Assembly: GCA_026874595.1 (NCBI GenBank)
Contig: CM049318.1
Span: forward strand, 52,542,750-52,606,749
Direction: 5' to 3'
Source: Sipunculus nudus
Lineage: Eukaryota > Annelida > Sipuncula > Golfingiida > Sipunculidae
DNA length: 64,000 nt
In this document: in pieces, positions 1 to 11,165 of the stretch
Layout: every line of letters begins with the position of its first letter
Position numbering within the stretch: position 1 is the stretch's first letter
Translations under genes and position numbers: made by a program
The notes under the pieces: generated by a model
Seen by the model: only the letters and a program-made list of their open reading frames with translations
Database searches by the model: none
Told to the model about the DNA's origin: nothing

Positions 1-278
1 ATCAGTTGTTCCTCAAAGTTATTTAGTTAAAATTCTTAATATGTTTCTCGTTTTCCAAAATAGTTTGAGTCCTTGTATATTTCGTTTGCATGTACAGTAT
101 TTTGGCTGTGGTGAAGTTTATGCTTCAAAATTAATATAATAAACGTTTCGCAACAATTTTATTTCCCAAGATTGATTTCAACCTACGGGTATTTTTCACG
201 TGGTTTATTGAAATCATATAATATATCATGAGTTAAAAACATCAAAATTTCTGACCTACTAAAACCAGTGGGGGAGGG

Positions 279-279
<1 letters not shown>

Positions 280-346
<67 letters not shown>
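280..346. repeat. (TA)n microsatellite
   Basis: Uninterrupted alternating A/T of about 67 bp. It is the first of roughly 16 (TA)n tracts in the window. Open reading frames through it (alternating Ile/Tyr) are artefacts of the repeat. Confidence 0.98.
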
Positions 347-349
<3 letters not shown>

Positions 350-377
350 TGAATAGCCATGCTGCTTCATTGTTTAT

Positions 378-452
378 AGATGGAAAGGGTATACACAGAA
401 AAGTCGGTTCACTGGCAGTGAACCGACTTTTCTGTGTATACCCTTTCCATCT
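378..452. repeat. 75-bp near-perfect palindrome
   Basis: Two 37-base arms are exact reverse complements around a single central G at 415. The left arm begins AGATGGAAAGGG and the right arm ends CCCTTTCCATCT. The pairing stops at 377/453. (TA)n tracts lie on both sides (280-346 and 462-511). It could form a cruciform, be the remnant of a foldback element, or be an assembly or template-switch artefact. No gene is implied. Confidence 0.95.
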
Positions 453-461
453 CTCTCTCTC

Positions 462-511
<50 letters not shown>
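462..511. repeat. (TA)n microsatellite
   Basis: About 50 bp of alternating TA with one C interruption, preceded by a short (CT)n run at 451-461. Confidence 0.97.
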
Positions 512-512
<1 letters not shown>

Positions 513-1990
513 CATTTATTTGATAAATTAATAAATATATTAGTTCAGACACATACATCGGTCCATATACCGATAATTAAAAAAAGTGGAATAGTAAAGA
601 GACATGGAAGTTAATGAAATGAATATAATGTAAAGTCTGGTGCATTTAATAAAATAACTGTAGGGACTAAAGGAAATTACATAATTTACAACCATGATTT
701 GTCTGCTCCATAGACAAAGACCATAATCAAATAATAATATAATTATATATGAAGGGATTTCCCAGATTTACTGCTCGTGTCCTGATTATAGACAATGGTC
801 TAGCTGTATTTACCCATTTTGCATAGCGATATCTGAATTAATATTAAAAAATGATCTGTCTATTAAGGGTTAACTATTCGGGGGTTGTTATAATACAACA
901 GTCATCTGGTTTCATAATGAATATTCTTATGCACAGCAAATTACGCCTAGTGAGAGTTGCGTTCATTTGTGTCTGGGCACATCTGTAGAGATAAGTATAT
1001 AAAATTATAGCTACAAGTTAATTGGCTGTGCATGAGAATATATTGAAAATAATATATAAGAAGTATGTATAATACTACAACAGAGTTATCAAATTATTTA
1101 GAGACACATGGACTATTATTTCCTGTCATCTGAATAAGCTCATACACTCCAGCCAAAAGATGTTTTTTTTTTATATATTGTTCTGATAAATAACTGTTAT
1201 TAAAAATATGGTAATGTTACCATAAGATTGTATGTAATGCAAAAACAAATTCAATTAAATCCCTTTGTTTTGTTTATTTTGAATCACGAATAAGTTTCGC
1301 TTATCCCCTTTTAGGTTTATTTTAAAAATATGTACAATATCAGCAAGATGTTTGTATATCCTTGTGTATATCATATAAAGTACCAATATCCTATACCAGG
1401 ATATCTTTTTTTTTTGTTAAATGCAATAAAACCAAAATGTTCCGATTGTAGTGAGTTATTCGGCCTAAAAAACTATTGAACCAATCATAAGCCAAGATAA
1501 AAAGACAAAAAGTACATTTTATATGATTAAAAGGTTCCGAGCTATGAAATTATTCTGCGTCATTTAACCGCATAGAAATAAATGAAATAATATTCCCACA
1601 TTAATTAACACTTCAGAAAAAATACATTTGAATAATCATGATACTAGGTAGGGGGTCACATCGTTACCAATACTAATAAAATTGATCAATTGTCCTCGTT
1701 GACCTTCGTTTTGGGACATAGTGTGTAATATCCTGTGTATTGTCTACGTCACGGGTACGTCACAAGGACACTTAATGGATATTAACGGAAGTCAAACTAC
1801 GTCACAATGTAAGGTTAGCAGGTTTGTCTCTATATTCTTATCCTCAGAACTGACTAATGCCGGAAGACTGTTCACGCCAAGTCATATCTTACAGCATATT
1901 AAAGCCTCACGACTTTGAGGTTGAGTGTTTTTATGAACTTTAACGCTAGGTTTCTGCTGATGTTACACCGACGCGGCATTGAAACTGTCC
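512..1990. other. AT-rich non-coding stretch
   Basis: No open frame longer than about 65 codons with recognisable content, no RNA gene and no clear repeat. Base composition becomes less AT-rich from about 1690. Confidence 0.6.
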
Positions 1991-1992
1991 CC

Positions 1993-2017
1993 TGACCTGA
2001 CCTCTGACCCATGACCA
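1993..2017 (-). promoter_or_regulatory. cluster of four nuclear-receptor half-sites
   Basis: On the minus strand the sequence reads TGGTCA, T, GGGTCA, G, AGGTCA, then an overlapping AGGTCA. In plus coordinates the half-sites are 2012-2017, 2005-2010, 1998-2003 and 1993-1998. The first three are spaced as DR1 repeats, the arrangement bound by RXR, HNF4 and COUP-TF type receptors. No nearby gene or promoter is visible, so a regulatory role is inference only. Confidence 0.4.
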
Positions 2018-2290
2018 TTTCCTATTATCCGTCATCAACAACTGTCATTTCCGGTCTCCCCCCTGGGATTATGGATCAATAGAGTCTGTATGCTTAACGG
2101 AGTGTCTACATCCTGATACTAGATACTTCTAAAAGAAAGCACGAACTTTTACACCTAATTCCAATTTTCAGGTTGATTGATGACAGGAAGTTCTGCATTT
2201 TCAGTTCTGACATTTTTGACGACGACGTATGTTATTTGAGTCAATGTAACCGTAGATCTACCGCTCCATTACTCCATGTTTCATAATAAC

Positions 2291-2635
2291 ACCGAGGCGA
2301 CAGGGGAGGCTTTATTGCCTCTGCTAGAAGTGAATGGGTTTACCCACATTCGTGTGTATGTTTGTGTGTGTTTGTAGATTTGTTCACAATATAACTCGCG
2401 CAATAATGAATGGAAGCTCGTGAAATTACAGGGCATCTTGAGAAAGGGTCAAGAAAGAAACGAATATATTTTTGTGTGGCTCCGGTACATAATCCGGATT
2501 TAGGAACGTCATGAAGGAATATTCACAAACGCAGAGTCATTTATATACGAATGAACCTGGAAATATTGGCCGAATAAGTTAACGCAACACGGGTTGTGGG
2601 CACCCCACAAGGTAGAGGCATGCATTCCTTAGAAG
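2291..2635 (+). repeat. interspersed repeat, copy 1 of 2 in window
   Basis: Shares an ordered series of blocks with 52185-52380: a GTGTGTTTGT-rich lead, then an AATAACTC.CGCAAT.ATGAA segment, then a paired ATCCGG region. It ends in a GGTAGAGGCATGCATTC block. The design resembles a short non-autonomous repeat common in aquatic invertebrates, but I cannot assign a named family. The two copies are highly diverged. Confidence 0.55.
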
Positions 2636-2703
2636 GCAGATGTCTTTTTAAATCTGGTATAAGTGTTGGTCAGAAATAACTTTTTTATGGTGATTTTTTT
2701 TTT

Positions 2704-2718
2704 GGGGGGGGGGGGGGG
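2704..2718. repeat. homopolymer G15
   Basis: Run of 15 G directly after a run of T. It could form a G-quadruplex and is prone to sequencing error. Confidence 0.9.
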
Positions 2719-3148
2719 TGAACCTGAGAAATATAACACTTATTTTTTAAATTTTGGAAACAAATTTATCAGTCAGTTTACAGTTTCGTCATATTTCCCT
2801 CAAATATCTATCGGTTATGCATCTTATTTTTGAGAAAATATCTTACTTTGTATGTGTCAATTGCCTCATTGAATTTTCATAAATGTTATCCCAGCTTATA
2901 TGAAAAATCACGAATTAATTATAAAAATTGACAAAAAATTATTTTTTTGTAAAACATTACATGTATTTCATAATATGTGATGGGAGTGAAGAAAATTATG
3001 ACATTTTGGGAGTTAGATTTTGTCTAAAGATTTTGAGCGGGTGTCCTGGTAAGGGGGCGGGGGTCTGTCGGTATTTCCTTAATTACCCCCTTATATTTAC
3101 TCAGACAAGAAGGCCCATGTAAGGTAATTACTATTCTATTACCCATTA

Positions 3149-3253
3149 TCATTTTAATTTTATCTTATAACGGACACTTTCTACCGATTTTACAAGTAAG
3201 CTCATTCTCATTTTAATTTATTTTATTATGGACACTTTCTACCGATTTTACAG
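3149..3253. repeat. 59-bp tandem duplication
   Basis: Two head-to-tail copies (3149-3207 and 3208-3253) share TCATTTTAATTT and the block GGACACTTTCTACCGATTTT, with the second copy shortened at its 3' end. Confidence 0.85.
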
Positions 3254-3681
3254 ACAACATGTATTTGCGAAAAAGGTAGATCTTCTACGATTAGACACGA
3301 CTTTAACCCTGAGCAAAGTCCCAAGCAGAATGTCAACTTCGGCAGCTTGTGTGTTTGGACAGTTGCCAATTTCTTTTGGTCAGATAAACGGTGTGTCGTA
3401 ATGAGACTTTCTTAAAAAAAAGCTTTTTTATTAATATATAGACTGACTCCAGTAACATTTTTCATATCTGTTTCTGTCTGTTTATTTATCTTTGAGGAAA
3501 ATATGAAATTTCCCTTTCTAAGGTCTTTCTCCAAACTGAAGCCGTGATGAGGACCTAACAAATGAAATGCTAAACCAGTGGTGCAGTCAAAGTACAAATT
3601 ATTACAAATTATATAGAATTATTTCAGAAATATAACAGAATTATGCAAGTAAGCTTATACTACCATTCATATCCACACTCA

Positions 3682-3691
3682 ATATATATTA

Positions 3692-3746
<55 letters not shown>
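3682..3746. repeat. (TA)n microsatellite
   Basis: About 65 bp of alternating TA with one TACATA interruption. Confidence 0.95.
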
Positions 3747-3749
<3 letters not shown>

Positions 3750-6040
3750 GAGTGATCGAAAAAATAAATGGTTTTTACTCCGTGACTAGAACAAAACTGA
3801 GTTTTAGAACGGCATAAATTCAAAATTAAAACTGCAAATTTTCAATTTATAACTACACACAAGGGGTCAACTGCACGTTAAAATATACCCTGACCAAATG
3901 CATTATATAATATCGAGCTTGATACTGAAGGAGAATAAATATATATTCTTACAACATCACGTATGTATAGCCTGCGAGATCCATCCCTAAAGTAGTTATT
4001 CTATACCACGAGTTGAATCATTCAAATCTGTATTCCCCGGGAGGCCCTGCCCTGTGAACTGCATTAATGAAGGGCTGTCGCTTCATTGATTCTAAAAAAA
4101 CAATACTTTCTTACTTTATATATTTCGTTGAATATTTGGAAATGCATTTAATCTCCAGTTCATTCAGCTTAACATATCTATGTGGATTGTCTTGTTTTGT
4201 CTGCGCTACCTTACTAAATTTTATATAGCTTTCAGTTACCTATCCTATCCTGTATATTCACTTTCTTGTTATGTTTATTTTTATATTATTGGTATGAAAA
4301 TATCCTAGATTTCTTTATTTTCTGTTTACATCGTTCTGTTTGTTAAATTTCACTCTTGTCTCAGTTATATAGTATACATACTTAAAGTGCCTGTTTAAAT
4401 AATATATATTTGTTTCTTTTTTATGATCTCTGGCGGATGAGTAAAATTGAGGCAGTCAATGATGAGATGAGATATATGAAAGAAAGGGATAAAACAGAAC
4501 AGTTTAATATTCAAATCATTACATAATCCAATATATCGGTTCTGGCTGTTTTGGACAATCCATAACAGTAACTGGCGTTGACAAAATGGGGACATTACTT
4601 CACAGCAAACGAAAAATCATTTGTTTATTTTTTTTTAATTACGCAGGGCAAATCTGTGAGTGTGATTTCTAGAAATAAAGAATGCATTAAATACTTAAAT
4701 CGTGATTCAGCGACTTTGGGATGAATCCCACGTAATTCTTTCTCAGTAACATCTAATGCGGCTGGGATTATAACTTTTTTTCATGTTAATTCACAAAGAA
4801 CAATCCAGGCAGGAAAAAATATCGCAGTCACCGTTTTTGGTCCTCGTGATATCTGTTTTAAAGAAAACCCCAGTTTAATGGAGTCTTTGATTGCAACTAA
4901 AGAAACCTTGAATAGTCGTTAATACATCCTCTGGCCAGTAACTGTCCTGCGGGCTAGGTGAGATGGAACAGGAATGCGTGCGGGTCATATTATCTAGTCC
5001 TGTTCCCTGCTTTGTTTGACCACTGGGCTTATTTGTCAATCTTGGCCTTCACATAAGGATTGTTTCTCACTGGGTCGTGATCGGTATAAGAGCTTTGGAG
5101 ATAATGTCCGAGTCTGCCTGTGAATGCACCCTACTGGCTTGCTATAATTAATATATGGCACTGCACAACTAGACGGGTATTTCGTGGTACTATGGCATAG
5201 TTTATAATATTTACTCATCTGGAAACAAATTGGCTGTGTATTTTTTTAACGTAGGGAACAATTTGCATATTTTTTTTTTCAATTAATCTGTTACATTTGG
5301 GTTAAAATATATCATTAAAAATTAAGAAAATGCTGATTATTAGTATTAGTATTATTGGCAGTATTTGTACATAGCGCTAAAAAGCCTAAACGGTACAGCA
5401 CTGAACAATAAAAAAGTGTAAAAGCTATTCAGTAAAACGTATAATACTCAGACGTATAATATTCAGACTGATAAAAATTAGTGCATGTAAGCTTTTGATT
5501 ATAGGATGATTTTTAAAAATGCATTTTTAAAAGCAAATTTGAAGTAATTAAAATATCGGCATATTTTACGATATCAGGGAATCTGTAATATGAGCAGATT
5601 TTGACGTTCGAGTTATAATTAGGTGCAGTATTTTGAATACGCTATATTCTACTCATGAGAATACCTGGCCATCCATACAGAAACGCATTTCAATATTCTA
5701 ATCTGGAGGCAACAAGTGTTTTTCAAGCATCGTCTGTGATTAAACGATGGATTTTCCAATACTGTGTAAATGGAAGTATAATGATTTTGAAATTGCTTTA
5801 ATTTGCGTCTACATAGAAAAATGAATGACTCAGTACACCCCAAGGTTCCGGAGAGTCGTGAATGGAGTTGCGTCAGAACCATATAAGTTGCCTTTTTATC
5901 GACGTAAAAACAATAATCGTGGAACTATTTTCTTATTTTCCATAAATTTGCATAGGGTGGTACAAATCATGTGATTGAATTTATCGACTAATGTATGTGA
6001 TAATATATACATGTCACCTCTCCATGCTATTTTTTATATA
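3747..6040. other. non-coding stretch
   Basis: No supported gene. Short open frames (for example 5649-5882) have no recognisable domain and no splice context. A small segment near 5370-5405 (CATAGCGCTAAAAAGCC) looks repeat-derived but has no second copy in the window. Confidence 0.55.
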
Positions 6041-6219
6041 CAGTGGAACCTTTCTGTAAGACCATTTGTGTAATAAGACCACCTGTCTATTGATACCACC
6101 TTTGAGTTGACCGAAATCATTCACTTTGGTTATAAATGACCTGTCTCATATATGACCACCTGTGAATTAGATCACTTTTGGCCAGTCCCAAAAGTGGTCT
6201 TTTAACACAGGTTTCACTG
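6041..6219. mobile_element. MITE-like element with terminal inverted repeats
   Basis: The left end starts CAGTGGAACCTTTCTGTAAG. The reverse complement of the right end starts CAGTGAAACCTGTGTTAAAA. About 20 of the first 25 positions match, and the 179-bp interior carries degenerate copies of the GACCACCTGT motif. This matches a non-autonomous DNA-transposon-like repeat seen in many invertebrate genomes (from memory). TA lies immediately left of the element, but a clean target-site duplication is not visible. It has no coding capacity. Confidence 0.75.
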
Positions 6220-7246
6220 CGTTGTACCTACAATAACAGTCAGCTAACTAAATTAAAATATTTGTAAGCATCTGTACCGAGAGACACCAAGCATTGTACA
6301 CATTTATTCATTGAACTACAATCTGAAGCACATATGTTTGGTAACAAAACTTAAATAAATCCTAAACTTCATACGTTTTTATACTTATTTTTGCTGCTTC
6401 TAGCATAGTGTATTAGAGTTTCAGTTCAAGTTAGAATATTAGTATTACAGAAGTTAGTATAAAAAGTAATTCGTATTCATAAACAGGTGTGCCTTTTTTA
6501 TTAACATTAGATGAGTACGGGGATAAACTCGGGCGTCCATGTAGTGTGTCTGGGTATACGCGGTTTATATACTGATGTCCATGCATAATGGATACCTTAG
6601 CGAGTCTGAGAATGTCGACCGCCATGCCGCGAGAGCTGGGGATGCTAATTTGATATACTGGCGTGCTGCGCTGTCCCGGGGCCAGTCACCTGTTATACTA
6701 TCAGATTTATATACGTGTCATTAAGGAAATAAATTATACATGAATAGTAAACGCTAGCGTGTAGATCACTTGAAAAATGAGGACCTTACCCTGACTTTTG
6801 ATGAAGATTGGGATATTAATTATTAAGAATTAATTTCAATGCAACCGCCACATTAACACGCCCGATAGCTATACTATTCTCGACGTTGGTCGTCTTCGTA
6901 GGTTTTACCGTATATATGAAATATTTTATCGTTCCACTGGTTAATAAGTATGCATATGATTTGTGTTCCTTGCAGAATGCTTAAAAATGTATCCTCACTG
7001 TAAACAGGGAACAGAAAAAATGAACTATCCTACCGTCATTTTCTGAATTTTAATTTAGTTTAATTCAAATGGACCAGAACGTGTAGACACACAGGGAAAG
7101 AGTTGACTGGTATGTGAGACAGAGAGAACAGACAGAGAGAGAGAGAGAAAAAAACTGACAAGGGCATGACTATATTACAATGAGTTAAGAGAGACATAAT
7201 TTACAGCGGTATCTGAAACCTATACAAATCAACCTTATTTATACAT

Positions 7247-7301
<55 letters not shown>

Positions 7302-8129
7302 GAACAAGGGTATGTCTATATGACAAATAGGATAGGAATATACAATTTAAAGTGGTGTCAGAATTCCATAAAAATTTACATTTATTATATATAAGGTTAA
7401 AAAAACATAAACAAAATCTCAAGAATATCCAAATAAAAAGTAGTAATCAATTAACAATACGTGTCCCAAATGAATCCAACCTCAACGTGATGTAAAGGTT
7501 CCTCCTGCTTGCTAAGTATATAACAATAAAGATTGATTGTGGTTGAGCTGCAGAAATTAATAAATAATGGAGGAGTTTTGCAATAGGCCATTCGGATGCT
7601 CGTAGGCAGGCGGGGGATTTATCAGACAGACCGCCCAAAGCATATATTAGATTGGGTAGTCAATTAGTCAAGGAGGTGTACCAGTTTGAGGATTTCCCCG
7701 TTGAAATCATTTCGGAAGCTTTCACTTCACTTACTGCATGCTACTTAATACACAGCATATTTTACTTTTTTTTTTTTAATTTAATTTTTTTCTTATCAAC
7801 CCTTATTCAATTTAACTTGTAATAAACGCAGTTCATACTTATGCTCATACTTACGTATAAAATGTGTAAAATAAATGTAAAGGACTGTTAATAAACAGTA
7901 ACATACCTTGTGGACATTTTGGAGTTTGAGGTAATTTTAATGTGGGCTTTTGTTTCTAGACACTTTTGCAGTTACCCAGTCAAATGAAGAAATAGGGTGA
8001 GGGAATTATGTATTCTGCTTATCAAATGGTTTGTTATCTATTGAGTGTTGCATGTCCGAGTCCAGACTGACCGAGTTCAAGTGCGAGTCCCTAAGGTTAG
8101 AGTCAAAGTCCAAATCTGTTTAAAACCGA
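6220..8129. other. non-coding stretch with (GA)n microsatellites
   Basis: Contains (GA)n at 7133-7148 and a longer (GA)n at 7251-7298. No gene, RNA or other repeat was recognised. Confidence 0.6.
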
Positions 8130-8592
8130 AGTCGACACATTATACACAAATATAATTCACTCGTGATAAGACATCGTAATCTAAACAGGTATTGGTAAAG
8201 ATAGCTCCTAAGGTATTTTAATGTTCCGAAATACTTTGCTGTTCATAACAATTGTACATCTAATTTCCTATATTCATTTAGGCATGCGCTAATATATTTG
8301 AAGTCTGAAAAGTTACAAGTATTTTATATACAACCTCCATACACTCCACCGAAGTAGCATTTCAAAGGATTATATACAGGTTGTGGTACACGCAAAAGCA
8401 TACCGCAGTGTAAAACTAAAGGACATATATTATATAAACAAACCACAAAGAAGTTGTCATTTATAGTTAGATCCCTGAGTTGAAAAAAAAACCAACTTGA
8501 AACATTTGGGAAGGTGAGACGAGGATGCAAAAGGTAAATACTCCAGTTATACGTGAACGAATCCCACAACAATAGAATGGTTGTGCATGCTG
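8130..8592 (-). repeat. diverged interspersed repeat, copy A
   Basis: Two blocks match the repeat at 20080-20880 and, in part, 9170-9625. Block 8200-8375 (minus strand) shares the GTATGGAGGTTGTATATAAA and GATGTACAATTGT regions. Block 8530-8592 (minus strand) shares ATTGTTGTGGGATTCG with 20823-20838. The blocks are in a different order from copy C, so this is a rearranged or composite remnant. Confidence 0.55.
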
Positions 8593-8837
8593 ACCTCATT
8601 TGATAAAAGATCCATTATTCTGCTTCATGCATACTTAATGCATTCCGTTTGGACTATTTGATATATTTTTATGTTCTTCATTTGATTTGATGTATTTGCT
8701 TGGGGAATCTCCCTTCACATGAATTCCATATTATAAGCTTCCCCGTAACAAACAGAAATAAAAGATAAATCGTAGAACATAATTAAAAACACACTGGACA
8801 ATTAAGGTTTTACAGTAGTTGTTATTGCGGAAGTGAC

Positions 8838-9169
8838 GACAAGCCTTTCTGAGGTATAACTCAACATCGTAAGCGTAATAACACCAGACAAGCCTTTCAG
8901 AGGTTTACTCAACATCGTAAGCGTAATAACACCAGACAAGCCTTTCTGAGGTTTACTCAACATCGTAAGCGTTATAACACCAAGCCTTTCTGAGGTTAAC
9001 TCAACATCGTAAGCGTTATAACACCAGACAAGCCTTTCTGAGGTTTACTCAACATCGTAAGCGTTATAACACCAGGCAAGCCTTTCTGAGGTTTACTCAA
9101 CATCGTAAGCGTTATAACACCAGACAAACCTTTCTAAGGTTAACTCAACATCGTAAGCGTTATAACACC
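8838..9169 (-). repeat. seven-copy 48-bp tandem repeat
   Basis: The unit contains CCTTTCTGAGGTTTACTCAA and ATCGTAAGCGTTATAACACC. Seven head-to-tail copies differ by a few substitutions; copy 4 lacks the leading GACA. There are no unique spacers between units, so this is not a CRISPR-like array. Read on the minus strand it directly continues the 3' side of the repeat at 9170-9625, and a single diverged unit sits at the equivalent place in the copy at 20080-20880 (about 20550-20605). The array is therefore an expansion of the repeat's own 3' segment. Confidence 0.93.
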
Positions 9170-9625
9170 GGTCTAGAGTGGGTATGATAAAGACTATAAA
9201 AATATTTACTCGCTGACGGGTGCATAATTAAAACTTACAGACACAACTGTACATCAAACTGTCTGTATTCAATTAGGCATTCACTAATACATGTGACGTC
9301 TGACACGTTAGAAGTATTGTGTAAACAACCTTCATACCACCTATCGGAGTAGACTTTCATAGGTTTATGCCCCAACAGGAAAATAATCTCATTGTTAGCT
9401 CATGCGAAGAATCGGTCATGCCCATGCTTATAGGGTAGCCTGTCCAACCATCAAGCTGTCAAGCTTTTTGTGGAAATCTGGTAAATTGTTTATCGATGAC
9501 ACTCCTATGCTACCGACAAAGGCATTGAATTTAATCATTGCATCAACGATTTAATTTGCTTTGTTAGCTAAGGTTGGACGCATATTAAATAACTGAAGGG
9601 CAATCGGTACAATTCCAATGGTCAG
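9170..9625 (-). repeat. interspersed repeat copy B with coding-like remnant
   Basis: Minus-strand reading from about 9625 matches the plus strand at about 20080-20560 over at least 400 bp. Both copies keep a similar translated stretch (ELYRL.F.Y, VQP, NAFV.S, KLDSLMVGQATL) that ends at the same stop codon. This suggests the 3' end of a once protein-coding element followed by a shared 3' untranslated region. The protein ending loosely resembles the C-terminus of non-LTR reverse-transcriptase ORFs, but I cannot confirm the family. Confidence 0.6.
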
Positions 9626-10385
9626 TATGGATCAATAGGTAAATTGCTGTTTTGATCCTTATATCTTAAGATCTTATTTTTTTAGTCTCATGGACACATT
9701 TCAGTTAACAGTATTAAAAGTAAAAACAAAAACAAATCGTTTTGTAGAACATTGCGAGTCCAAGATGACACTCAAACAAATATTCTCTGGGTACATATTA
9801 TTTATTTCTGGGCAATTCCTGTTCAGAAAAGTTCTTACAACACCTCTGTGACGGATGAATGAGCTAGTTCATCTACAAGCTGTAAGTAAACACAGCAAAA
9901 TTAAGAAACGGAAAAGAAAACGTAACCTAAGGTGGTTGGTTTCATATGTACTGGAATTTGAAAGGTCACTAGTTGCCAAATACCCTTTGTGACTTACCGC
10001 CAGATCTCCTTGTTGAATGTGTGTGGATTATTTTAGCGGGACCCTCATATTATAAACACATGGTTGAATCAAAACGAACAGTTTGTGTGTAGTGGGATTG
10101 GCGTTTTCTTATTAATTTAATAAAAGATTCAAGGGATTATCTTAAGTTATTATTAAATATTATCAGATATCGAAATAGGCCCCAAAAACTGTTCTTTGAC
10201 TGAAAATATGAAAGTGAAAACACCCACTCCGCGTAACGTAATCTGAGGTCCAATGCAGTTGCCGAGTTGACTTAAAGCGGTAAATGGATTATCTATCCAG
10301 TTGACGGTCACTTCCGTTGAGTTCTACATCCCATCGGAAATTAATTATGAGGTCAAACAAACTTAGCACAATGGGTCAAGGTACC

Positions 10386-10388
<3 letters not shown>
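9626..10388. other. non-coding stretch
   Basis: Nothing recognisable on either strand. Confidence 0.5.
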
Positions 10389-10452
<64 letters not shown>

Positions 10453-10454
10453 AC
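10389..10454. repeat. compound (TC)n-(CA)n microsatellite
   Basis: (TC)n at 10389-10422 passes directly into (AC)n to about 10454 with one AAAC interruption. Confidence 0.95.
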
Positions 10455-10804
10455 CTGTGATTCATTTTCAGACAAATTCAGCTCTTCCCCATAGACATTG
10501 ATTTTCATACAACTATACTGATTAGGATGATTAGAAATAATATGCAGAGGCTCGTTCACATGTAAGTAATCTGTTTAAATATAAAATTCTTAATTATCCC
10601 CTGGTTTAAAAGAACGTCTCAATTTGAACTATAAATAGTAACGCTTCACAAAATACGCAACATCACAAAATATTTAAAACACTAGTAATATACAATTCAT
10701 AGAGAAATATTTATAAAACATAACGGCGTTAGGGACATTTCATGCTATCAGTAAACTATATGTTTAATAACCACGTAGTTTTTTTACATACGTGTACACA
10801 TGTA

Positions 10805-11165
10805 CCCTTCCGACAGAAGTCGTTTTTATTCAAAAAGGTTCTCTTCCAGTTAGGCACGGTGGGACCGCTGAGACTACTTGTCTCAACTGTCAACTGTGTT
10901 AAACAAAACTTTTTACATCTCAAGGAAACACCACATGTTTATATTTTCCATGCACATTCTTAAAATATATTACTTATACCGTGAAGTCTTTACAAAAAAA
11001 ACACCCAGGTTAATGTAATTTGTCTTTAAAACATATTTGGACGGACCACATTACCCTCTTCCCTATATTTATACCTACGCCGGTGGTGTATTTAGAACCC
11101 CAGTGCATTGTGGGCATAGGATTTCTATAACGACAACCCCTAACCAGCGGAGTCGTTCTCTTTCA
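10805..11165. repeat. old direct duplication, copy 1
   Basis: Collinear with 12880-13207 in the same orientation. Shared blocks are CTTCCG.C/CTTCC.CCGGA, GACTACTTGTCTCAACTG, CAAGGAAACACC, CCGTGAAGTC.TTACAA and a CCGGTGG/CCGCTGG block near the end. By eye about 70% identity with small indels. No coding frame is shared, so it is either an interspersed repeat or a local segmental duplication. Confidence 0.75.

Noticed and set aside
183-531. Open frames of alternating Ile/Tyr on both strands
   Set aside because: Translations of (TA)n and of the palindrome; same for frames at 18009-18276, 32064-33119, 40100-40388, 50564-50774, 51083-51274, 59015-59288 and 61526-61771.
8838-9169. CRISPR-like array
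   Set aside because: Units are head-to-tail with no unique spacers, and the DNA is from an animal.
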